A stretch of 64,000 nucleotides of DNA from Vulcanimicrobiota bacterium (GTDB taxonomy: Bacteria; Vulcanimicrobiota; Vulcanimicrobiia; Vulcanimicrobiales; Vulcanimicrobiaceae). The stretch's first letter is position 1. The number at the start of each line of letters is the position of its first letter. The stretch is taken from NCBI GenBank assembly GCA_003168375.1, contig PMSI01000001.1, positions 186,001-250,000 of the forward strand. The letters are read 5' to 3'. A program made the translations under genes and the position numbers. Positions 58,249 to 64,000 of this stretch are shown here, piece by piece. The notes below the pieces were generated by a model. It did not search any database and had not been told where the DNA came from. It was given only the letters and a program-made list of their open reading frames with translations.

Positions 58249-58277
58249 TTTACATCGTCGGCAACGTGTGAGATAAT
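58249..58277 (+). promoter_or_regulatory. Predicted promoter of the gene at 58287
   Basis: TTTACA and GATAAT separated by exactly 17 bp. The ATG lies nine bases after the -10, so the mRNA is nearly leaderless. The direct repeats just upstream probably control it. Confidence 0.65.
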
Positions 58278-58286
58278 ATCAGGATC

Positions 58287-58607
58287 ATGACGCGAGAAGA
58301 CATCGAGCCCTTCATCGGTAGCCGCGTGGCGGTTTACACCCGCATGGGTCCGATCCACGTCGGTTATCTTCAGCGAGCGCAGCGCTCAACGTATCAATAT
58401 GAGACGATGAGCAGCCCGTCGCATCCCGAAGTCGAGTCACACCTTGAGCCGTTCGAGCCGGGATCAGTTGAGCGCATCGAACCGTTGACTGACGAGGAGG
58501 AGCGAAGGCTCCGCGCGGCCTGCACATGCTCCAAAGAACGCCCGGAGGATTGGGTGTTCTGCCCTATTCACGGGCCAAAGGGCGAGGAGTTTCCGAACCA
58601 CCTCTGA
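58287..58607 (+). CDS. Element protein with possible zinc site
   Basis: 106 residues: MTREDIEPFIGSRVAVYTRM, then an acidic middle and a C-terminal AACTCSKERPEDWVFCPIHG, with Cys-x-Cys...Cys-x-x-His that could hold zinc. It reads opposite to most neighbouring genes and is preceded by its own promoter and direct repeats. No family recognised. Confidence 0.6.
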   Translation: MTREDIEPFIGSRVAVYTRMGPIHVGYLQRAQRSTYQYETMSSPSHPEVESHLEPFEPGSVERIEPLTDEEERRLRAACTCSKERPEDWVFCPIHGPKGEEFPNHL

Positions 58608-58614
58608 CGAGCAG

Positions 58615-58803
58615 CTACTTGCCGCGCCGATCGCGCTTCGGCTTCGCAGCGTAGTGTACGCGGAGGATGCGCTCGACCACCGATGACGGGTTGAAGGCGC
58701 GGCCTGACTGACGCGCGCGGCCCTCCTCGATCGCCTCCTCCTCGATCGCACGAATCAAGTCGGCGGGCAGCCGATAGGACACGCTGCGCTTCTCGGACTC
58801 CAT
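58615..58803 (-). CDS. Ribbon-helix-helix transcriptional regulator
   Basis: 62 residues, starting MESEKRSVSYRLPADLIRAI. The beta strand SVSYRLP and helices DLIRAIEEEAIEEGRA and SSVVERILRVHY fit the Arc/MetJ (RHH) fold. A basic tail follows. Its start codon faces a 12-bp palindrome at 58842-58875, its likely operator, and the divergent gene at 58892. The longer frame to 58890 crosses that operator and is not needed. Confidence 0.7.
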   Translation of the reverse strand: MESEKRSVSYRLPADLIRAIEEEAIEEGRARQSGRAFNPSSVVERILRVHYAAKPKRDRRGK

Positions 58804-58841
58804 GTTTCCGTGGATTCCTGGACGCAGGCAAGAGCGCCGCT

Positions 58842-58875
58842 TCGCAAGAATCCTTGAATTCCCGGATTCTTGCGA
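58842..58875. promoter_or_regulatory. Perfect 12-bp palindrome between RHH gene and secreted-protein gene
   Basis: TCGCAAGAATCC and its exact complement GGATTCTTGCGA are separated by ten bases. It lies between the RHH gene start (58803) and the rightward ATG (58892), the place expected for an operator of that regulator. Confidence 0.7.
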
Positions 58876-58891
58876 TATTGAGGTGCACATA

Positions 58892-59569
58892 ATGTTGCGA
58901 CGTCTTTTTGCTTTGGTCGTCCTGCTGCTCGGGATGCTGTTGCCAGCGACTGCGTCCGCAGACGCGACGATCTACTTTGAGCCGCGCGCTGATGGTGGAT
59001 GGCGCATCAGCACGCCCGCGGAGGACTACGTTGCCGTACCGCTCGGCGGCGGTGCCGTGTGGATCGGAAGCGAGCGTGAATACAACCGTTCGCTGGTTGA
59101 TGCGTGGGCGACGGAACACGGCTTTCGCGCCGACACGGCACACCCAAACACGTTCTACCTCAAGGCCACGAAGCGGGCATTTCTGCCGAGCGTGACTGTG
59201 GACGGCGTGACCACGCTCGTTGATGCGTCGGACGGGCAGGTGGACGTGAACTGGACCCTGAGCAAGCCAATCCAGGTCGCCATGTACCTCCTGGACGAGC
59301 GGACTAGGAAGCTGTACCGGCCCATCGCGGTCGACACACAGGGCAGCATCCACGACGAGACGTTCCGTGTGCCGCGCGCTGCGCTCCGCAATCGAATGAT
59401 GATGTTCTTCTTCGCGAGCAAGTCCGAGGTGGCCGCGGTGGAGGTCCGATCGCTCGCGCATGAGGCGTACAGCATCCTGGCCGACGCACAACGAACAGCG
59501 CCCAGCGCGAAGGATCGCCGGCAAATGGCAGCGCTGCGAAGGCTCGATCCGTCCATCGCCAAACAGTAG
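58892..59569 (+). CDS. Secreted protein of unknown function on the element
   Basis: 225 residues with a signal peptide (LFALVVLLLGMLLPATASAD). The mature part is beta-rich (YFEPRADGGWRISTPAEDYV, VNWTLSKPIQVAMYLLDERT) with a charged C-terminus. It diverges from the RHH gene and shares the palindrome, so it may be repressed by it. No family recognised. The longer frame to 58802 starts upstream of the operator and is unlikely. Confidence 0.65.
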   Translation: MLRRLFALVVLLLGMLLPATASADATIYFEPRADGGWRISTPAEDYVAVPLGGGAVWIGSEREYNRSLVDAWATEHGFRADTAHPNTFYLKATKRAFLPSVTVDGVTTLVDASDGQVDVNWTLSKPIQVAMYLLDERTRKLYRPIAVDTQGSIHDETFRVPRAALRNRMMMFFFASKSEVAAVEVRSLAHEAYSILADAQRTAPSAKDRRQMAALRRLDPSIAKQ

Positions 59570-59617
59570 CGCCTGACCGCTCGGGGAACCCGTGTTGGCG
59601 CCGATGAAGGACCAGCC

Positions 59618-60205
59618 ATGACGTTTGAGCAGATAAACACGGCGGCGCAGATCGGGACGTTCTCAGTCATCGCGATCACGGCGATTGCGGCTCTGTGGCA
59701 AATACGCGTGTTGCGCCAGACCACGCAGGTGACCGCCCTTTCTGCGCTTCTCGATCGCTGGGAAGACCCCGCGATGCGCACGGCCTACCGCTTCTTGACC
59801 GTCACAGTCCCGCAGCGTATGGCGGAGCCAGAATTCAGGAGCGGATTTGGGGAAACGCCCGTGCGCGCCGACGTGCGAGACGCGCTTGTCGTCATGAACT
59901 TCTTTGAAACGCTGGGCATTTATGTGAGGCTCCGCGTCATACCGAAGAACGCCGCTCTCAGCTTCTATTCAAGCATCATCGCCAACTCGTGGGACCGCGC
60001 CAAACCTGCGATAGCGATCATGCGTCGCAATGGCCCAGCGTATGAAAACTTTGAATACCTCGCGTTCCTCGCGCAGAGCCTTGCGACATTTGATGACTAT
60101 CCACCCAACACGCCGCGCATGAGCATTGATGATGCTTGGTTGGAAGCCGATAGCCCTGAAAAAGGAGCCGCACTGAAACCTGCTGACGATTCGCAACGGG
60201 GCTGA
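59618..60205 (+). CDS. Membrane-anchored protein of unknown function (DUF4760-like)
   Basis: 195 residues. An N-terminal membrane helix (IGTFSVIAITAIAALWQIRV) is followed by a helical cytosolic region with YRFLTVTVPQRMAEPEF and VVMNFFETLGIYVRLRVIPK, a composition like DUF4760 proteins often seen on mobile elements. The ATG is preceded by a weak AGGACC. Function unknown. Confidence 0.6.
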   Translation: MTFEQINTAAQIGTFSVIAITAIAALWQIRVLRQTTQVTALSALLDRWEDPAMRTAYRFLTVTVPQRMAEPEFRSGFGETPVRADVRDALVVMNFFETLGIYVRLRVIPKNAALSFYSSIIANSWDRAKPAIAIMRRNGPAYENFEYLAFLAQSLATFDDYPPNTPRMSIDDAWLEADSPEKGAALKPADDSQRG

Positions 60206-60761
60206 TGTAATTTTCGGGAATAGGGTAGTTTGCGCGCGGCACCACCACACGTGTGTGAGCATGCAAATCCAGCAGGGTATGCACACCCCCACCTCCTTCT
60301 CTCGACTGCGTGAGCAGGCTCCGCCATCAACGATCCTGCACGAACGTCCGACGAGCAGCGCTCCTTGCCGTAGGCGCAACGGGACTCGGCCCGGTGTCCG
60401 TCGAGTCAGCCCCGGGGCGCGCCGTCGCGTACGCGCAAAGTCTCTCTGCGACGATCGCACGCGGAGCGGAGCACGAACCGGCGACGATCCACGGGCCGGG
60501 GTGCCGTCCTACGACGAGACGCCTGGGGCTGCACGGGAACTCGCCGCGTCCGTGTGGCGCTGATGCGCTGCGCGCTGTGACGGGAGGGATACCGTGCACG
60601 GAAACTCGCCGCCGTGCATAAACGACTGTCCGGGCCGTTTAGGCATGGTCGGCCAACATGGATCCGCGCCCACCTGCGATGCTGCATGATACGGAAAGGC
60701 AGTCACTTGCACCAGGGGCGACGATCATCGCTGCTTTGATACCTGCGCGCGGGCGTCGTGG
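60206..60761. other. Spacer without a convincing gene
   Basis: About 550 bp. Open frames are Arg-rich and lack ribosome sites. One very short exception is a 31-codon frame from GTG 60594 (to 60689) preceded by GGGAGGGA, with three cysteines (NSPPCINDCPGRLG); I do not call it. No RNA gene or T-tailed hairpin was found. Confidence 0.4.
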
Positions 60762-61508
60762 CTAAATACCAGGACTGGGACTTGCGCTCGGGCTCGGGCG
60801 GGCTGACGTCCGGAACTTGCACTCGCCGTTTGGTGGCTCGACGGCCTTCCCGTAGAGCGGAAGCCCGCAATGTTTCTTGAGCTCGGCATCAGCGATTCCT
60901 TGCAGACGGCGAAGGTCGGTGCTCGAAATTTGCTTCGCGTTCGCAACGTGAACTCCAATGACATCAGAGAGATATTGGTCAAGAACTTTGTACCAGGCCA
61001 TCATTGCCTTAAATTCTCGCGCAGTCATTGGCTTAGGAGCTGCGTAGGTGTCCAGCATCGAGGACATTTCAAGGAAAATGGAAAGCACGGCGCTTCGGCG
61101 TGCGTAGCATCGACAAGTAGGGTCCTGAGACGGATCGTGCGCGTAGTAGACCTGAATCTGAATCGGGCTCAGCGAGAGGTAACGGTCGCGCTGCTCGCTT
61201 TCGCTGAGGCCGTAGTCGCTGAGAACGTCGATGTTATTGCTAACTCCCAGAAGGACATAGTACAGGCGCTGCATCTCAGCCGTTGCCCCGACACAGTCTT
61301 CGTCACTCATCCTCTCAGTAAGCGAGCGGATCGCCTCCTTATCGCGCGTCTGCTGCGATGAATCGGATGTCGATGATAGGTCTACTAGGCGCGCGATAAT
61401 CTGGTCGATCTGACCATTCTTCTTAGCGCACGACGCATCCGCACGCGCCGCCATTACTATGATCGCGAAAATTGTGAAGACTACAAAGCGCATCAGACTC
61501 GGAGTCAT
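60762..61508 (-). CDS. Secreted protein of unknown function, low GC
   Basis: 248 residues with a signal peptide (FVVFTIFAIIVMAARADASC, followed by a cysteine that is not in a clear lipobox). Helical mature part (SESEQRDRYLSLSPIQIQVY) with cysteines DPTCRCYARR and LKKHCGL. Coupled by ATGA to the upstream 99-residue gene. Base composition is well below that of the host genes. Unrecognised. Confidence 0.6.
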   Translation of the reverse strand: MTPSLMRFVVFTIFAIIVMAARADASCAKKNGQIDQIIARLVDLSSTSDSSQQTRDKEAIRSLTERMSDEDCVGATAEMQRLYYVLLGVSNNIDVLSDYGLSESEQRDRYLSLSPIQIQVYYAHDPSQDPTCRCYARRSAVLSIFLEMSSMLDTYAAPKPMTAREFKAMMAWYKVLDQYLSDVIGVHVANAKQISSTDLRRLQGIADAELKKHCGLPLYGKAVEPPNGECKFRTSARPSPSASPSPGI

Positions 61509-61804
61509 TGCCCGTTCCGCGTGTCACGATTGCCCGTAGCGTCGGCTTCCTTGCGGCAGACATAGGCCCCATGCTTCGTGCGGCCGTACCACCGCATGCC
61601 CTTCTCGTGGTAGATGCCGCTGTTGGTGTTGAGCCACACGACCTGATCGCTCGGGCAATGCTTCTGCGCGGCGGCCTCGGTGTCAAACTGCGCTAGCTGA
61701 GCGCTGCTCGTTGCGGGCGGGCTGGCGTGACGGGATGCGGCAAGCCCGCTCGATGGCATGAGAACGGCCGCGAGGAGCAGCGCCGTGAAGATGCGTCGGA
61801 TCAT
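61505..61804 (-). CDS. Small secreted protein, HCPSD-type
   Basis: 99 residues with a signal peptide (IFTALLLAAVLMPSSGLA). The C-terminal half has TEAAAQKHCPSDQVVWLNT and IYHEKGMRWYGRTKHGAYVC, a compact domain with two cysteines that I have seen described only as hypothetical. Strong ribosome site GGGGG before the ATG at 61804. Overlaps the next gene by four bases. Confidence 0.65.
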   Translation of the reverse strand: MIRRIFTALLLAAVLMPSSGLAASRHASPPATSSAQLAQFDTEAAAQKHCPSDQVVWLNTNSGIYHEKGMRWYGRTKHGAYVCRKEADATGNRDTRNGQ

Positions 61805-61943
61805 GTGGTTACCCCCTTTGCCGCGACGTATCGGCAGACGCGGCGAGTGCCCTGCTATTAGACCGCCTCGCATGCCGCGACATCAAACTGCGCCACGGCG
61901 ACGATCGCGGCTCGTTGAATGGTTCCGCATGGCGGTCCTGGAC

Positions 61944-62900
61944 TTAGGTCCACGAGAACACTTCAGACGACTTGCTCATCGTGACCTTAACGGTCCTACC
62001 TAACTCCGTAGCGAGGTGCTTTCCGATTGTCTCTGCACGTGTTTCCAGCTTCTCTATCTCAGACTGCTTCTCGCCATCCCAGTATGTGACGACAAGGGCT
62101 GTTGTATAGCTATCCTTTATAGCATCCACGATGTGCTTGTCGGCGGGTGAGAGCTTCAAGCCATAGATCACGAGCGGCCGGTCGTTCTCGCTTAACGCGG
62201 CGTATGCGGCCGACAAATATGGGCTTTGTCGTATGCGGTTTCGCTTTTGCCTCCACGCACCCTCAGATACAAAAAGCGGGTAGCGGTTCTTATCCAGTTG
62301 ATCCTGCAGCTGATTCAAGAGAGTTCTGTTGCGCCTGCTCGCCATCTTATAGACCGTCTCTCCGTCCTCCCATATATGCAACGCACCATGGAGATAGAAT
62401 ACGTTTTGATCGACATCGCTCTGTGCTTGGCGCCATGTCAACTGAGTGTAGCCGCGAAAGCCGTCGTCGACTTCCTTGCCCTCGATTAAGTGCTCCGCGA
62501 TAACCCAATATAGCAATAGATCGTAGTTGGTTGTGAAGATCGTTTCAAAGTTCCGCAGGAAAGCCGCACACCGCTCACTTGGGCCGTTATCCAGAACCCA
62601 CGGCCCCTCGGGATGGTGCGTTTGCAGAGCTTGGATGAGAGAGCGTTGGACAAGTTTTCGATCGTCCGTTACAGCTCGTTTTACGTTGGTCGGCGTATCA
62701 TAGTGGTCCATGATCGCCCGAGCTTGGTCTAGGCGGCGCATCACCAGCTCAAAGTCGCGCGTACCTACGCTGTCGAAAACCTCGCACAGACGATCCGGGA
62801 ATTTCGCAGCTTCATATAGGTTCGCGTAGTCGAACGCTTCATTTGCAAATGCGCGGCTAAACCCATTACCGAGAAGGACCGCCGGTTTACGTGCTGCCAT
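61944..62900 (-). CDS. SIR2-like / DUF4917 protein, candidate NAD-directed defence effector
   Basis: 318 residues. SIR2-type features: the glycine loop AVLLGNGFSRAFANEAF near residue 8, the Asn-Tyr-Asp signature IFTTNYDLLLYWV near 122, and VFYLHGALHIWEDG near 167 with the catalytic-type His-Gly. The C-terminal part has PLVIYGLKLSPADKHIVDAI. DUF4917 and SIR2-like proteins on phages and islands degrade NAD on infection. There is no accessory gene adjacent. It lies just left of the TACGCCCC array, near the primase gene. Confidence 0.75.
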   Translation of the reverse strand: MAARKPAVLLGNGFSRAFANEAFDYANLYEAAKFPDRLCEVFDSVGTRDFELVMRRLDQARAIMDHYDTPTNVKRAVTDDRKLVQRSLIQALQTHHPEGPWVLDNGPSERCAAFLRNFETIFTTNYDLLLYWVIAEHLIEGKEVDDGFRGYTQLTWRQAQSDVDQNVFYLHGALHIWEDGETVYKMASRRNRTLLNQLQDQLDKNRYPLFVSEGAWRQKRNRIRQSPYLSAAYAALSENDRPLVIYGLKLSPADKHIVDAIKDSYTTALVVTYWDGEKQSEIEKLETRAETIGKHLATELGRTVKVTMSKSSEVFSWT

Positions 62901-62985
62901 CTTTCACCCCCCGCATGGTAGTGACGAACACACCTCGCTCCAGCACAAGGTCGTGCTATCGCGGCCTCTTTCTTGGCTGTGTCTG

Positions 62986-63323
62986 TAACGCCCCCTTACG
63001 CCCCGCTGCGCCCCCGGTTACGCCCCCCGGTTTTACCTGCGTTTACGACGCTTTGGCTGTCGTCGGGGCGTAGGGGCGTAACGATTCCGGGGTTTCCGCG
63101 TAAGGCGAGAAGCACGCTACAATCTCCACCAACAGCGATCAGCGCAACCGCGCAGTATGTCCGTCTAGCGCCGTACCGCGTAGTAGGGGCAATAAAGCGT
63201 ACTTCGTTACGCCCCTACGCCCCCGAGCACCGAAAAGCTCTGCTAGGGACAGGGAAAACCCGGGGGCGTAACGCCGAAACGCTACGCCCCCGTTACGCCC
63301 CCGTGCAGGCCCGTTACGCCCCC
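62986..63323. repeat. Array of TACGCCCC repeats (possible replication origin)
   Basis: At least ten copies of the 8-base core TACGCCCC or its complement lie in 340 bp: near 62987, 62997, 63019, 63065, 63073, 63208, 63214, 63265, 63283, 63294 and 63315, several in the extended form GTTACGCCCCC, in both orientations. The array abuts the 3' end of the primase/helicase gene. Iteron-like clusters next to replication genes often mark phage or plasmid origins. No gene occupies this spacer. Confidence 0.65.
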
Positions 63324-63327
63324 GCGG

Positions 63328-64000
63328 CTACCAAGCTCCGTCGTCTAGCCCAGCCGAACCGCGGAGCTCAACGTCCTTCCAGAAACGATCGTCGTGCGAC
63401 TTGCCCTGCTCAAAGCCAAACTCTGCCTTGAGCGTGTTCGCCAGCGACCGCGGGCCGAGGACCGCTGCGGTTCCCATCCGCTTGCAGAAGCCGCCGTATG
63501 CCTTCCGCATGGTGATGACGTCAACACGCACGCCGGGTGTGCGGGTGATGCATTCACGGACGAAGTCGGCGAGCGGGTTCTGTCCCTCGCGCTCCTCGGC
63601 GCAAAGCGCCTGGACCTCGGGCGGGTCCTCCATGCGATAACCTGCGGCCCGTAGCTCGCCGTGCGCTCGCACCAAAAGAGCCAGGATTCCCGGCAACTCG
63701 GGACTGAGCTCGCGCTCCTCAAACTCCGGGTCCTCGTCTAGCAATGGGTTGTCGAACGGGATCGGCTTGAACTTCGCCCAGAAGCTGTTGTCGCCGATGA
63801 TCCGCGGGAGCTCATTGCCGGTCATGAACAACGTCGCCTCAAACCGGAAGCTCTGCTCTGCTTCGTGATGACCGCGCGCCGTGATGTTATCGCCGCCGAT
63901 CAGACGCTTAATGAGCGACGTGTCGAGCCGTTCACGCTCTTTCGCCTCAGACGCGGTGACCATGCGGCGATGTCGCAGGCGAATCGTCGCCGGGGACGGC
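63328..64000 (-). CDS. P4/D5-type phage primase-helicase, C-terminal part (5' end outside the window)
   Basis: The open frame continues to the right edge without stop or convincing start, so the N-terminal primase is outside. The visible part is the helicase: MVTASEAKERERLDTSLIKR, LIGGDNITARGHH, EATLFMTGNELPRI with an arginine finger region, and FWAKFKPIPFDN, which match the D5_N/P4 helicase blocks. The C-terminal about 100 residues include a small DNA-binding region (NPLADFVRECITRTPGVRVD). It initiates replication of the element. Confidence 0.85.
   Translation of the reverse strand, partial: PSPATIRLRHRRMVTASEAKERERLDTSLIKRLIGGDNITARGHHEAEQSFRFEATLFMTGNELPRIIGDNSFWAKFKPIPFDNPLLDEDPEFEERELSPELPGILALLVRAHGELRAAGYRMEDPPEVQALCAEEREGQNPLADFVRECITRTPGVRVDVITMRKAYGGFCKRMGTAAVLGPRSLANTLKAEFGFEQGKSHDDRFWKDVELRGSAGLDDGAW

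Noticed and set aside
60594-60689. 31-codon frame with good ribosome site and three cysteines
   Set aside because: Too short to separate from chance without conservation data; recorded in the spacer entry only.
1-64000. tRNA genes, rRNA genes and CRISPR arrays
   Set aside because: I looked for T-loop and anticodon-arm patterns, rRNA cores and regular spacer-repeat arrays and found none. The only tandem arrays are the 9-bp coding repeat and the TACGCCCC cluster.

Overview
The window is a high-GC bacterial chromosome segment that runs into the left end of an integrated phage-like element. A TonB-dependent receptor and twin-arginine translocase genes point to a diderm. Base composition, gene-end coupling by ATGA overlaps, and the mix of MalT-like/SARP-like regulators, a xanthine-dehydrogenase module and small secreted proteins would suit the Vulcanimicrobiota/Eremiobacterota or another little-studied phylum. 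That placement is inference only; no rRNA or tRNA gene was found to test it.

Region by region. (1) 1-10.8 kb: the N-terminal part of a family-5 solute-binding protein, a divergent LuxR-type NTPase regulator, spermidine synthesis (speE, speD), a TPR/ATP-grasp protein, a PLP decarboxylase, cytidine deaminase and a DUF2157/GDYXXLXY membrane pair. (2) 10.8-19.3 kb: sufB, secreted and hydrolase genes, a Rieske protein, a DDAH-like enzyme, then mobA and a three-subunit xanthine-dehydrogenase-type molybdoenzyme in one leftward operon. (3) 19.4-30.3 kb: housekeeping genes rplU, prp, trmD, rplS, two lepB, rbgA, rnhB, yraN, a Ser/Thr kinase and a MATE exporter. (4) 30.3-37.0 kb: a compact cluster of a radical SAM enzyme, three small unknown proteins, a C39-like cysteine-peptidase protein and a large regulator with a C-terminal winged helix and BTAD domain. 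Three of its transcription units share an 11-bp-spaced direct repeat GTAAC-N6-GTAAC placed exactly 10 bp upstream of a -10-like hexamer. This looks like a small self-contained regulon and is my best candidate for an undescribed system, plausibly peptide modification and processing. (5) 37.2-41.7 kb: a DUF5069 gene and a ribose-type ABC importer (rbsC/rbsA/rbsB) behind a Fur-like box. (6) 42-46.6 kb: a TonB-dependent receptor broken by one frameshift, with three small secreted proteins including a 69-aa four-cysteine peptide. A degraded 5' fragment of comM lies beside it.

(7) 46.99-64 kb: comM is cut off after its Walker A domain, and everything to the right looks like an integrated element. 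It carries a large serine recombinase, a sigma factor overlapping terminase large subunit, a terminase-small-like protein, small phage proteins and a P4-type primase/helicase that runs off the window, with a dense array of TACGCCCC repeats next to it. No capsid or tail genes are seen in these 16 kb. The element also carries three candidate anti-phage genes or operons of lower GC: a TIR-like protein, a RelA/SpoT-fold protein coupled to an unknown partner, and a SIR2-like/DUF4917 protein. Other notable details are a (Ser-Arg-Pro)10 tract conserved at protein level, a 12-bp palindrome beside a ribbon-helix-helix repressor gene, and a 55-aa gene coupled to its neighbour.
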